Assembly: GCF_014779665.1 (NCBI RefSeq)
Contig: NZ_JACXYY010000002.1
Location: forward strand, 248,001-312,000
Source of the DNA: Nocardioides hwasunensis
Lineage (GTDB): Bacteria; Actinomycetota; Actinomycetes; Propionibacteriales; Nocardioidaceae
Direction of reading: 5' to 3'
Length of the DNA: 64,000 bases
How positions within the stretch are numbered: position 1 is the stretch's first letter; every line of letters starts with the position of its first letter. Shown here one piece after another: positions 35,619-45,869 of this stretch. The translations under genes and the position numbers were made by a program. The notes beneath the pieces were generated by a model. It saw only the letters and a list, made by a program, of their open reading frames with translations, had not been told where the DNA came from and ran no database searches.

Positions 35619-37298
35619 GTGGGACATGTCGACGTTGCCGGAGTGCGCTACGAGCTGCCGGACGGGAGGGTCCTCCTCGACGACGTCAGCTTCCGCGTCG
35701 GCGACGGGCAGAAGGTCGCGCTCGTCGGCGCCAACGGTGCGGGCAAGACCACGCTGCTGCGCATCGTCACCGGCGACCTGACTCCGCACGCGGGCGTGGT
35801 CACCCGCTCCGGCGGACTCGGGGTGATGCGCCAGTTCGTCGGCCACGGCGGTGGGGACGAGACCGTCCACGACCTGCTGCTCTCGGTCGCCCCGCCGCGG
35901 GTCCGGGCGGCGGCCGAGGCGGTCGACGCCGCCGAGCTCGCGCTGATGGACGTCGACGACGAGAGCACGCAGATGGCGTACGCCACGGCGCTGGGGGAGT
36001 ACGCCGACGCCGGCGGCTACGACACCGAGGTGACGTGGGACGTGTGCACCACGGCGGCCATGGAGCTGCCCTTCGACCGTGCGCGGCACCGGCTGCTGAG
36101 CACGCTGTCGGGTGGTGAGCAGAAGCGGCTGGTCCTCGAGTACCTCCTGCGCGGTCCTGACCAGGTGCTGCTGCTCGACGAGCCCGACAACTACCTCGAC
36201 GTGCCCGGCAAGATCTGGCTCGAGGGCCGGATCCGCGAGTCGGCGAAGACGATCCTGTTCATCAGCCACGACCGCGAGCTGCTCGACAACACCGCGACCC
36301 GCATCGTCACCGTCGAGCTCGGCAGCGCCGGCAACCTGGTCTGGACGCACCCCGGTGGCTTCGCGAGCTACCACGAGGCGCGCAGCGACCGCTTCGAGCG
36401 CTTCGAGGAGATGCGTCGCCGCTGGGACGAGGAGCACGCGAAGATCAAGGCGCTGGTGCTGCGGCTCAAGATCAAGTCCGAGTACAACGACGGCATGTCC
36501 TCGCAGTACCGCGCGGCGCAGACCCGGCTGAAGAAGTTCGAGGACGCCGGCCCGCCGATGGAGCAGCCCCGCGAGCAGCAGGTCACGATGCGCCTCAAGG
36601 GCGGACGCACGGGCAAGCGCGCCGTCGTCGCCACCGGGCTCGAGCTGACCGGGCTGATGAAGCCGTTCGACCTCGAGGTCTGGTACGGCGAGCGGGTGGC
36701 CGTGCTCGGCTCGAACGGCTCGGGCAAGTCGCACTTCCTGCGACTCCTCGCGGCCGGCGGCAGCGATCCCGACATCGAGCACCAGCCCGTCGGCGACCCG
36801 CCCGAGCCGGTGGTGCACACCGGCAACGCCAAGCTCGGCGCGCGGGTCCGGCCGGGCTGGTTCGTGCAGACCCACGCCCACCCCGAGCTCACCGGTCGCA
36901 CGCTCCTGGAGATCCTGCACCGCGGCGACGACCACCGCGACGGGATGGGACGCGAGGCCGCGAGTCGCGTCCTCGACCGCTACGAGCTCGCGCACGCGGG
37001 CGAGCAGACCTTCGAGTCGCTCAGCGGTGGCCAGCAGGCGCGCTTCCAGATCCTGCTCCTCGAGCTCTCCGGTGCGACCCTGCTGCTCCTCGACGAGCCG
37101 ACCGACAACCTCGACGTGCAGTCGGCCGAGGCGCTGGAGGCCGGGCTCGAGGCGTTCGAGGGCACCGTGCTCGCGGTGACCCACGACCGGTGGTTCGCCC
37201 GCGGCTTCGACCGCTTCCTGGTCTACGGCGCCGACGGCGAGGTCTACGAGTCGCCCGGCCCGGTCTGGGACGAGGGTCGCGTGAGCCGGGCGCGATGA
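35619..37298 (+). CDS. ABC-F family ATPase
   Basis: A 559-residue protein with two ATP-binding cassettes and no membrane helices. Cassette 1: GANGAGKTTLLR, LSGGEQKRLVLEYLL, VLLLDEPDNYLDV. Cassette 2: GSNGSGKSHFLRLL, LSGGQQARFQILLLEL, LLLLDEPTDNLDV. The linker between them is Lys/Arg-rich. ABC-F proteins bind the ribosome and relieve stalling or protect it from antibiotics; which applies is unknown. GTG 35619 is preferred; an in-frame ATG at 35580 is an alternative. The GNAT remnant overlaps its stop by 4 bp. Confidence 0.88.
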   Translation: MGHVDVAGVRYELPDGRVLLDDVSFRVGDGQKVALVGANGAGKTTLLRIVTGDLTPHAGVVTRSGGLGVMRQFVGHGGGDETVHDLLLSVAPPRVRAAAEAVDAAELALMDVDDESTQMAYATALGEYADAGGYDTEVTWDVCTTAAMELPFDRARHRLLSTLSGGEQKRLVLEYLLRGPDQVLLLDEPDNYLDVPGKIWLEGRIRESAKTILFISHDRELLDNTATRIVTVELGSAGNLVWTHPGGFASYHEARSDRFERFEEMRRRWDEEHAKIKALVLRLKIKSEYNDGMSSQYRAAQTRLKKFEDAGPPMEQPREQQVTMRLKGGRTGKRAVVATGLELTGLMKPFDLEVWYGERVAVLGSNGSGKSHFLRLLAAGGSDPDIEHQPVGDPPEPVVHTGNAKLGARVRPGWFVQTHAHPELTGRTLLEILHRGDDHRDGMGREAASRVLDRYELAHAGEQTFESLSGGQQARFQILLLELSGATLLLLDEPTDNLDVQSAEALEAGLEAFEGTVLAVTHDRWFARGFDRFLVYGADGEVYESPGPVWDEGRVSRAR

Positions 37299-37743
37299 CG
37301 CTCACGATCCACCCGCTCAAACCCTGGGACGCGGCTGCGCACGACCGGTGGCACCACGTCTACCTGGTCGCCGAGCGGCACGACCTCGGCCCCGCGGAGA
37401 CCGCGTGGCAGCTCGAGGAGGTGCGGGCGATGATGCAGGACACCGGCACCCAGGCGTCGTACGCCGGCTGGTGGGGAGCCGTCGACGGCGAGGTCGTGGT
37501 CGCCGGATGGATGCGCGCGCCGCTGCTCGACAACGTCGAGCTGGCCGAGGTGATGGTGCACGTGCTGCCGGAGCACCGTCGTCAGGGCCACGGCTCCGCG
37601 ATGCTCGCGCACGTCGAGACCCACATCGCCTCGCTCGGCTGATGACGTACAACGCCGAGGTCGACGAGCACATGATCGGCGTCAACGAGGCGCTCGGCTT
37701 CCGGCCCGTCGCGCGGCTCGGGGACTTCCAGAAGAAGCTCTGA
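37295..37743 (+). pseudogene. internally deleted and frame-shifted two-domain GNAT acetyltransferase
   Basis: Frame one (37295-37642) encodes the first domain's start through the acetyl-CoA loop (MVHVLPEHRRQGHGSAMLAH) and stops after 115 residues. A second frame begins at an overlapping ATG (37642, TGATG) and encodes 33 residues, EHMIGVNEALGFRPV...DFQKKL. That is the end of a second GNAT domain: the intact GNAT at 48.9-49.8 kb ends HMNAVNDALGYR...ELQKKL. About 180 codons that should lie between are missing. Best read as a pseudogene; the first fragment alone lacks the domain's last strands. Confidence 0.75.
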
Positions 37744-37753
37744 GGCTTGCCCT

Positions 37754-37830
37754 GGAGTCACCGGATATCCGGCGACTCCGCTGAGATCGTGGAGTCCCTC
37801 TGCCACATACTGGCTCACGGACTCCACGAT
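37754..37830. repeat. two adjacent inverted repeats in convergent gap
   Basis: The first is GGAGTC-A-CCGGATATCCGG-C-GACTCC (37754-37779), a 26-bp near-perfect palindrome. The second has 12-bp perfect arms ATCGTGGAGTCC (37786-37797) and GGACTCCACGAT (37819-37830) around a 21-base loop. Both carry GGAGTC/GACTCC, so the right arm of the first can pair with the left arm of the second. They lie just after the GNAT remnant in a 228-bp gap (37744-37971) between convergent genes. A bidirectional terminator or a mobile-element scar are both possible. Confidence 0.7.
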
Positions 37831-37971
37831 GATCAGGCGGGCACCGAGTCGCCCGGGAGCTCCGCGCAGGCCGGGGTCCCCGCCGACGTGACGCTCCCGG
37901 CGAGGGTGGCGGCGGACGACATCGATCCGGGGTCTGCGGATGTCGTGTGCCGCCACCTTGGAGGCGCCGCC

Positions 37972-39120
37972 TCAGAACGCGCTGATGCCCGTCTCGGCGC
38001 GCCCGATGAGCAGCTTCTGGATCTGGGAGGTGCCCTCGTAGAGGGTCATCACGCGTGCGTCGCGGAGGTACTTCGCGACGGGGAAGTCGTCGACGTACCC
38101 CGCCCCGCCGTGCACCTGGATCGCGCTGTTCGCGGCGCGGACGGCCGCCTCGGAGGCGAAGAGCTTGGCCTTCGACGCAGCGGTGCCGTAGGGCTCGCCG
38201 CGGTCGATCAGGTTGGCGCAGCGCCAGGCCATCAGTCGCGCGGCGTCGGCGTCGACCGACATGTCGGCGATCAGGTCCTGCACGAGCTGGAAGGACGCGA
38301 TCGGCTTGCCGAACTGCGTGCGCTGTGTGGCGTACGCCACCGAGGCCTCCAGGCAGCCCTGCACGATGCCGACGCAGCCGGAGGCCACCGCGAGGCGCCC
38401 CTTGTCGAGGGTGCCCATCGCGATCTTGAAGCCCTCTCCGACCTCGCCGAGGCGCGCGGAGTCCGGGACCCGTACGCCGTCGAGGAACAGCTCGGCGGTC
38501 GCCTGGCCGCGCAGCCCGAGCTTGTTCTTCACCTCGCGCGCGGTGAAGCCGGGGGAGTCGGTCGGCACGAGGAAGGCCGTGACGCCGCGCGGGCCGTCGT
38601 CGCTGGTGCGCGCGAAGACGAGCGCGACGTCGGCCCAGGTGCCGTTGGTGATGAAGAGCTTCTGGCCGTCGACCACCCAGTCGTCGCCATCTCGCACGGC
38701 GCGCGAGGTGAGGTTGCCCGCGTCGGACCCGGTGCCGGGCTCGGTCAGCCCGAAGCAGCCGAGCTTGGTCGCGGACGCCAGGGCCGGCAGCCACTCCTGC
38801 TTCTGCTCCTCGCTGCCGTGGAAGAGGATCGACCTGCCGACCAGGCCGCTGCTCACCGACACGATGCCGCGCAGTGCGGAGTCGGCGCGGCCGAGCTCCT
38901 CCATCGCGAGGGAGTACGTCACGTAGTCGCCGCCGACGCCGCCGTGCTCCTCGGGGATGGTGAGCCCGAAGAAGCCGAGCTCGGCCATCTTCGGCACGAT
39001 CGCCAGGTCGACCGACTCGTCGTGATCCCACTGCATGCGGTTCGGGATCGCCTCCCGCTCGAGGAAGTCGCGGGCCAGGTCGCGGAAGGCCTGCTGCTCC
39101 TCGGTGAGCGAGAGGTCCAT
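37972..39120 (-). CDS. acyl-CoA dehydrogenase with catalytic Glu
   Basis: A 382-residue flavoprotein starting MDLSLTEEQQAFRDLARDFL. FAD/substrate signatures are CFGLTEPGTGSDAGNLTSRA and TQFGKPIASFQLVQDLIADM; the late motif MTLYEGTSQIQKLLIGRAET contains the usual catalytic Glu. This is a standard short/medium-chain type enzyme that introduces the alpha-beta double bond. It is the last gene of a three-gene acyl-CoA dehydrogenase operon and overlaps the previous stop by one base (TGATG). Confidence 0.92.
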   Translation of the reverse strand: MDLSLTEEQQAFRDLARDFLEREAIPNRMQWDHDESVDLAIVPKMAELGFFGLTIPEEHGGVGGDYVTYSLAMEELGRADSALRGIVSVSSGLVGRSILFHGSEEQKQEWLPALASATKLGCFGLTEPGTGSDAGNLTSRAVRDGDDWVVDGQKLFITNGTWADVALVFARTSDDGPRGVTAFLVPTDSPGFTAREVKNKLGLRGQATAELFLDGVRVPDSARLGEVGEGFKIAMGTLDKGRLAVASGCVGIVQGCLEASVAYATQRTQFGKPIASFQLVQDLIADMSVDADAARLMAWRCANLIDRGEPYGTAASKAKLFASEAAVRAANSAIQVHGGAGYVDDFPVAKYLRDARVMTLYEGTSQIQKLLIGRAETGISAF

Positions 39121-40259
39121 CAGATCGCTTCCACCAGCTCGTGGTCGTCGACCCGCTCGGACAGCCGGGTGAGGTGGTGACCGGCGTTGCCGAGCCACTG
39201 CTCGAGCACGGTGAGGTGGGCGGTGCCGACACCGACGGAGTACTCCGCGGTCATCGCGATGCCGCCGTGGAGCTGGATCGCCTCCTGGCCGATGTGCCGC
39301 CCCGACCGGCTGACCTGCAGGCCCACCCGGTCGGCCGCGACGGCCACCGCGTCGGGGTCGCCGCCGGCGATGGTCATCGTGGCCCAGTCGACCATGCTGT
39401 GGGCGAGCTCGAGCTCGACGTACATGTCCGCGGCGCGGAAGGTCAGCGCCTGGAACGTGTTGAGCGTGACGCCGAACTGCTTGCGGCTCTTGAGGTATTC
39501 GGTCGTCGCGCGGACCTGGCTCTGCATCACGCCGAGCGCCTGGTTGGCGCCCATGATCCGGGTCAGGTCGCTGATGGTGGCGACGTTGTCGGCGAGGTCC
39601 CGACCCGCCTCGCCGAGGGGCGTGGCGGCGCTGCCGTCGAAGGTGACGCTCGCGGCGCGGGTGAGGTCGGCCGTGGCATAGCCCGAGACGGTCGCTGCGG
39701 ACGCGTCGACCACGAAGACCCCGGTGCCTCCGCCGTCGGGCAGGGTCGCGGTGACCACGAACATGTCGGCGGACTCACCGCCGACGACGGGGTCGGCCAC
39801 GCCGTCGAGCGTCCAGGCATCTCCTGACACGGAGGCACGTACGCCGTCCGGCTCCGCGGTCCAGCGGCCACCCGGTGACGTGTCGGCCGCGGCGAGCAGC
39901 AGCTCGCCGGAGCTCAACCTGCCCAGCAGGTCGGCCTTCTGCTCAGGTGAGCCCAGCGCGGCGACCAGGCCCCCGGCGTGCACGACCGAGGCCAGGTAGG
40001 GCTCGGGGGCGAGCACCCGACCGAGCTCCTGGCACACGATGCCGATCTCGACCGGCCCGGCGCCGACGCCGCCGTCGTCCTCGCTGAAGGGCAGCCCGAG
40101 GATGCCCATCTCCGCCAGTCGGCCCCAGAGCGCGCGGTCGAAGCCCGGCTCCTCGGCCACCGTGCGGCGTCGCGCCTCGTGGTCGGCGTACGCCGTCGCG
40201 AGCAGGCCGCGGACGGCCTCCCGCAGTGCCTGCTGCTCGTCGTCGTAGGTGAAGTCCAT
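39120..40259 (-). CDS. acyl-CoA dehydrogenase family protein, divergent subunit
   Basis: A 379-residue protein starting MDFTYDDEQQALREAVRGLL. The N-terminal and middle domains match acyl-CoA dehydrogenases (PFSEDDGGVGAGPVEIGIVC, TTEYLKSRKQFGVTLNTFQA, QLHGGIAMTAEYSVG). The region that should carry the YEGT/S catalytic Glu is replaced by LTVLEQWLGNAGHH. This pattern occurs in the non-identical subunits of alpha2beta2 dehydrogenases of steroid and related catabolism, so pairing with a neighbour is likely. Confidence 0.87.
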   Translation of the reverse strand: MDFTYDDEQQALREAVRGLLATAYADHEARRRTVAEEPGFDRALWGRLAEMGILGLPFSEDDGGVGAGPVEIGIVCQELGRVLAPEPYLASVVHAGGLVAALGSPEQKADLLGRLSSGELLLAAADTSPGGRWTAEPDGVRASVSGDAWTLDGVADPVVGGESADMFVVTATLPDGGGTGVFVVDASAATVSGYATADLTRAASVTFDGSAATPLGEAGRDLADNVATISDLTRIMGANQALGVMQSQVRATTEYLKSRKQFGVTLNTFQALTFRAADMYVELELAHSMVDWATMTIAGGDPDAVAVAADRVGLQVSRSGRHIGQEAIQLHGGIAMTAEYSVGVGTAHLTVLEQWLGNAGHHLTRLSERVDDHELVEAI

Positions 40260-40269
40260 CGCGTGCTCC

Positions 40270-41421
40270 TCAGAGTCCCAGGATCGTGCGGCTGATGATC
40301 TGGCGCTGGATCTCGTTGGACCCGCCGTAGATCGACGCCTTGCGGAGGTTCAGGTAGGTCGGGGCGGTGCGGCGCGCCCAGCCCTCCTGCGGTGAGTCGT
40401 CGTCGGCGCGCGCGGCCAGCGCGGCCGGGCCGGCGAGGTCGAGCGCGAGCTCGCTGACGGCCTGCTGGAGCTCGGTGCCCCTGAGCTTGAGCACCGACGA
40501 GGCCGGGTGCGGCTCGCCGCCGGCGGAGTGCGCGACGACCCGGAGCGCGGTCAGCTCGAGGGCGAGCAGCTGGTTCTCCAGCTCGGCGACGCGGGCCCGG
40601 ACGAGCGGGTCCTGCAGCTGGTCGGCGGCGGTCTCCTTGAGCGTGGCCAGCGCGCGCTTGGTGGCGCCCACCGGTGCGACGCCGACACGCTCGTTGCCGA
40701 GGAGGAACTTGGCGATGGTCCAGCCCTGACCGGGCTCGCCGACGAGGAGGTCGCCGGGGACGCGGACGTCGGAGAACCAGACCTCGTTGACCTCGTGGCC
40801 GCCGTCGATGAGCTCGATCGGTCGGACCTCCACGCCGGGGGTGGTCATGTCGATCAGCAGCATCGAGATGCCCTGCTGCTTCTTCACCTCGGTGTCGGTG
40901 CGCACGAGGGTGAAGATCCAGTCGCCGTACTGGCCGAGCGTGGTCCACGTCTTCTGTCCGTTGACGACCCAGTCGTCACCGTCGCGCACCGCGGTCGTGC
41001 GGAGGCTGGCCAGGTCGGAGCCGGCGTCGGGCTCGGAGAAGCCCTGCGACCACCAGATGTCGAGGCTCGCGGTGTCCGGCAGGAACCGCTGCTTCTGCTC
41101 CTCGGTGCCGAACTGCGCGATCACCGGGCCGATCATCGAGGCGTTGAACGCCAGGGGGAGCGGGACGCCGGCGCGCTGCATCTCCTCGTGCCACAGGTGG
41201 CGCTGCAGGTCGGTCCAGTCCTGGCCGCCCCACTCGGTCGGCCAGTCGGGGACGGCCAGGCCCTCGGCGTTCAGGGTGCGCTGGCTCTCCACGATCTGGT
41301 CGCGGGTGAGGTGGCGCCCCTCGAGGACGGTGTCGCGGATCTCCTGCGGGACCTTGCTGGTGAAGAACTCCCGCATGCGGTCGCGGAACTCCGCGTCGGT
41401 CGGACTCAGCTCGAGCTGCAT
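40270..41421 (-). CDS. acyl-CoA dehydrogenase family protein, large-subunit type
   Basis: A 383-residue protein starting MQLELSPTDAEFRDRMREFF. It has WPTEWGGQDWTDLQRHLWHE, QGFSEPDAGSDLASLRTTAV and NGQKTWTTLGQYGDWIF, typical of the actinobacterial FadE groups that act on bulky CoA esters. The C-terminal motif is KASIYGGSNEIQRQIISRTI, with Gly where the catalytic Glu normally is. It is the first gene of the operon, 10 bp before the divergent subunit. The substrate is unknown. Confidence 0.9.
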   Translation of the reverse strand: MQLELSPTDAEFRDRMREFFTSKVPQEIRDTVLEGRHLTRDQIVESQRTLNAEGLAVPDWPTEWGGQDWTDLQRHLWHEEMQRAGVPLPLAFNASMIGPVIAQFGTEEQKQRFLPDTASLDIWWSQGFSEPDAGSDLASLRTTAVRDGDDWVVNGQKTWTTLGQYGDWIFTLVRTDTEVKKQQGISMLLIDMTTPGVEVRPIELIDGGHEVNEVWFSDVRVPGDLLVGEPGQGWTIAKFLLGNERVGVAPVGATKRALATLKETAADQLQDPLVRARVAELENQLLALELTALRVVAHSAGGEPHPASSVLKLRGTELQQAVSELALDLAGPAALAARADDDSPQEGWARRTAPTYLNLRKASIYGGSNEIQRQIISRTILGL

Positions 41422-41443
41422 GTGACTCCTCGGTAGAACGGAC

Positions 41444-41478
41444 CAGGCCGGCCGCACCATCATGGCGCGGCCGGCCTG
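41444..41478 (-). terminator. terminator after htrA
   Basis: Perfect 12-bp arms CAGGCCGGCCGC (41444-41455) and GCGGCCGGCCTG (41467-41478) with an 11-base loop, between the htrA stop and the dehydrogenase operon start. A second stem GATCCCC/GGGGATC (41493-41499, 41509-41515) overlaps the htrA stop. Together they probably end htrA transcription. Confidence 0.65.
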
Positions 41479-41513
41479 AGCCTGGCGAAGGAGATCCCCC
41501 AAGGGGGTGGGGA

Positions 41514-42908
41514 TCAGCCGTTCGTCGACGTGGCGTCGCTGTCGAGCACGAGGGTGGCGTTCTGCTCCTTGCCACCGCTGGTGGTCCAGGTGACGCTCAC
41601 CGAGTCGCCCGGGCGGTAGGACCGGATGGTCGCGACCAGCGAGTCGGCGCCGGTGACCTGGTGGTCGTCCACCTTGGTGATCACGTCGCCCGAGGTGAGG
41701 CCGGCCTTCTCGGCCGTGGACCCGGCGGTCACGTCACGCACCAGCGCACCGGTCTGGTCGCTGGACTGGGGGTCGCCGACCTGGATGCCGAGGCGCGCGT
41801 GGGTCGGGGTCTCGCCCTTGGCCATCTGGTCGACGATCGGCATGACCTCGTCGATCGGGATCGCGAAGCCGAGACCGATGGAGCCCGACTGGGGCTCACC
41901 GCTCAGGCCGGACCCGGACGACGCGGTGCGGATCGAGGAGTTGATGCCGATCACCGCGCCGGTCATGTCGACCAGCGGGCCGCCGGAGTTGCCGGGGTTG
42001 ATCGCCGCGTCGGTCTGGATCGCGGGGTACGTCGTGGAGTTGCCCTGGTCGTCCGAGCCGACGTTGACCGGTCGGTTGAGCGCACTGACGATCCCGCTGG
42101 TCACGGTGGCGTCGAGGCCGAACGGCGAGCCGATCGCGACCACGCCCTCGCCCACGCCGAGGTTGGCCGACTTGCCGATGGTGGCCGGCGTCAGGCCGGA
42201 GACGTCCTGGGCCTTGATGACCGCGGTGTCGGTGAGCGGGTCGGTGCCGAGGATCTGCGCCGTCGCGCTGGTGCCGTCGTCGAAGGACACCCGGAGCGAA
42301 CCGCCGTTCTCGGCCATCTCGACCACGTGGTTGTTGGTGAGGATGGTGCCGTCGGCGGTGAGGATGATGCCGGAGCCGGACGCCTCGCCCTCCTGCCCGC
42401 GGACGTCGATCTTCACGACGCTCGGCAGCACCTTCTGGGCCACGGACTCGACCGAGCCGTCGGCAGCCGGGGGACGGGTCGGGTTCGAGACGGTCGAGGT
42501 CGACACCTGGCTGGACGGGGAGGCGGTCGCGGTGTCGTCGTGCACGGCGTCCCAGAACGCGGCTCCGCCGATGCCGGCGCCGCCGCCGACGAGCAGCGAG
42601 GTGGCCACGACGGCAGCCGCCAGGCCCGTGCGGCGCCGCTTCGGGGGACGCTCGGCGGTGGTCACGCCGCCGGGCCGCGCGAAGGCCTCGGTGCGGTCGG
42701 GCGCGGTGGTGCCCCACGCGGGACGCTGGCCATAGGGGTCGGTGGAACCGTAGGGGTTCGGCGAGCCCGGTCCCTGCGTGGCCGGGAAGTCCTGGCCGGA
42801 CGCGGCCTGCTGGTAGGGATTCGTGTCAGCCGGCCGCTGCGGGCCCTGCTGGGGATCGTGCTGCGGACCCTGCTCGGGGTCGTGCTGGGGGTTGTGTCCG
42901 TCGCTCAT
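41514..42908 (-). CDS. HtrA/DegP-like serine protease with PDZ domain
   Basis: A 464-residue membrane-anchored protease. The N-terminal 95 residues are Pro/Gln/Gly-rich and cytoplasmic, followed by one membrane helix (LAAAVVATSLLVGGGAGIGG). The trypsin-like domain has ILTNNHVVEMAE (His), DPLTDTAVIKAQ (Asp) and INPGNSGGPLVDM (Ser); a single PDZ domain follows (ARLGIQVGDPQ..., KAGLTSGDVITKVDD). It likely removes damaged envelope proteins. All triad residues are present. Confidence 0.93.
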   Translation of the reverse strand: MSDGHNPQHDPEQGPQHDPQQGPQRPADTNPYQQAASGQDFPATQGPGSPNPYGSTDPYGQRPAWGTTAPDRTEAFARPGGVTTAERPPKRRRTGLAAAVVATSLLVGGGAGIGGAAFWDAVHDDTATASPSSQVSTSTVSNPTRPPAADGSVESVAQKVLPSVVKIDVRGQEGEASGSGIILTADGTILTNNHVVEMAENGGSLRVSFDDGTSATAQILGTDPLTDTAVIKAQDVSGLTPATIGKSANLGVGEGVVAIGSPFGLDATVTSGIVSALNRPVNVGSDDQGNSTTYPAIQTDAAINPGNSGGPLVDMTGAVIGINSSIRTASSGSGLSGEPQSGSIGLGFAIPIDEVMPIVDQMAKGETPTHARLGIQVGDPQSSDQTGALVRDVTAGSTAEKAGLTSGDVITKVDDHQVTGADSLVATIRSYRPGDSVSVTWTTSGGKEQNATLVLDSDATSTNG

Positions 42909-43010
42909 GTCCTCGACTCTGCGTGCGCTGCCTGTGACCTCCCTGAGAAGTGGCTCGGCATCGGCGAAGAAACTCCCGGGCGTCGCCGCGGTCCCGACAC
43001 CCGTCGCGGA

Positions 43011-43051
43011 CGCACGAACGCCCCCGGCCGGTGGCCGGGGGCGTTCGTGCG
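43011..43051 (-). terminator. perfect 19-bp terminator hairpin after gltA
   Basis: Bases 43011-43029 pair perfectly with 43033-43051 around a 3-base loop GGT. The stem includes CCCCCGGCC/GGCCGGGGG. It lies 19 bp after the gltA stop and 102 bp upstream of the htrA start on the same strand, so it separates the two genes. It is the longest perfect stem I found in the window. Confidence 0.92.
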
Positions 43052-43070
43052 TGGTGCGGGAGAGGAGCGG

Positions 43071-44375
<1,305 letters not shown>

Positions 44376-44517
44376 GTCGGCTCCTGTTCAATACGTCTTT
44401 GTACGTCTTCGGGTCCACTCAACTTAGTCCGGGCCTCGACGCGACGGCCAATCAGGTGTCCACCTTGAGACCCGACCCCTACTTCAGTACGAGACGCCGG
44501 CGACGACCGCCGTCACG

Positions 44518-45852
44518 TCAGCGGCCCGCCACGCGATCGGCCACCCGGGCGATGCGACTGGTGCGCGCGAGACCGGCGTCCTCGCGTCGGTCGGCCGCCC
44601 GGTAGAGGCGGTAGAGGGCGTGCACGCCGAGCCATCGCAGGGGCTCGGGCTCCCACCTGCGGACGTGGTGGCCGGTCCAGGGGAGCGCGGTCAGGTCGGT
44701 GTCGCGGCCGAGCACCAGGTCGCGCAGCGTGCGGCCCGCGAGGTTGGTCGCGGTGAGCCCCGACCCGACGTAGCCGCCGGCGTGGCCGAGGCCGGTCGTC
44801 GGGTCGAACGAGACGCTGGCGCTCCAGTCGCGTGGCACCCCGAGCACCCCGCACCACGCGTGGTCGAGCCCGATGCCCTCGAGGGCGGGGAAGAGCGCGG
44901 TCAGGGTCGCGCGCAGCGACTCGACGGTCCAGCGCTGGGTGCGTCCGTCGTCGTCGGTGCGCGACCCGAAGCGGTACGGGACGCCGCGCCCGCCCATCGC
45001 AATGCGTCCGTCGGCGGTCCGCTGCGCGTAGCAGTAGGCGTGCGCCTCGTCGCCGAGCAGCTCCTCGCCGCTCCATCCGACGGCACGCCACTGGTCGGCG
45101 CTCAGCGGCTCGGTCACCACGAGGGCGGAGTTCATCGGCAGCCAGTCGCGACGGTGACCGGCGAGTCCGGCCGTGAAGCCCTCGAGGCAGCGCAGCACGA
45201 CCGGCGCCCGGACGGTGCCGCGCTCGGTGCGGACCCGGCCCGGCTCCACCGACGTGACGCGGGTGCCCTCGTGGACGCGCACGCCGCGATCCCGCACGAC
45301 GCGGGCGACGCCAGAGACCAGCTTGGCGGGGTGGACACGGGCGCAGTCGGGGTCGAAGTGGCCCGACACGGCTCCGGCCACCCGGATCCGGTCGGCCACC
45401 TGCTCGGCGGTGAGCTCGCCGTCCAGCCGCTCGGCCTGGGCCCGCGAGCGTGCGACCGTGAGCACGCCGCTGCGGACGATGTCGGCGTCGATCCCCTCGC
45501 GGTCCGCGACGCCGATGACCTCATCGACGCTGGCGCGCAGTGCCGCTCGCAGCCGGTCGACGCCGGCCTCGCCCGCCACCTCGGCGTACGTCGACGCGCT
45601 GCCGGCCAGCTCGCTCGAGAGCCAGCCGCCATTGCGCCCCGAGGCCCCGAAGCCGGCGAACTCCGCCTCGAGCACGCGGATGTCGAGGGACGGGTCGGCC
45701 TCGTGGAGGTAGAACGCCGCCCAGAGGCCGGTCAGGCCGCCGCCGACGATCGCCACGTCGCAGCTCGTGTCGCCCACCAGGACGTCGGAGGGTGAGGGGC
45801 GACCGACCTGGTGCCACCAGAAGGAGACGTCACCGTTGCGCACGCCGCCCAT
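44518..45852 (-). CDS. DadA/PuuB-like FAD-dependent amine or amino-acid oxidase
   Basis: A 444-residue flavoprotein. CDVAIVGGGLTGLWAAFYLH is the FAD-binding start, then AEFAGFGASGRNGGWLSSEL (the FAD-contacting GASGRNGG motif shared with gamma-glutamylputrescine oxidase), and near the end DPTTGLGHAGGYVGSGLTAT. It probably oxidises an amino acid, sarcosine-like compound or polyamine conjugate with H2O2 release. The substrate is not predictable from its neighbours. It starts 236 bp upstream of, and divergent from, rplM. Confidence 0.87.
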   Translation of the reverse strand: MGGVRNGDVSFWWHQVGRPSPSDVLVGDTSCDVAIVGGGLTGLWAAFYLHEADPSLDIRVLEAEFAGFGASGRNGGWLSSELAGSASTYAEVAGEAGVDRLRAALRASVDEVIGVADREGIDADIVRSGVLTVARSRAQAERLDGELTAEQVADRIRVAGAVSGHFDPDCARVHPAKLVSGVARVVRDRGVRVHEGTRVTSVEPGRVRTERGTVRAPVVLRCLEGFTAGLAGHRRDWLPMNSALVVTEPLSADQWRAVGWSGEELLGDEAHAYCYAQRTADGRIAMGGRGVPYRFGSRTDDDGRTQRWTVESLRATLTALFPALEGIGLDHAWCGVLGVPRDWSASVSFDPTTGLGHAGGYVGSGLTATNLAGRTLRDLVLGRDTDLTALPWTGHHVRRWEPEPLRWLGVHALYRLYRAADRREDAGLARTSRIARVADRVAGR

Positions 45853-45869
45853 TGTGACGCCTCGTCGTT

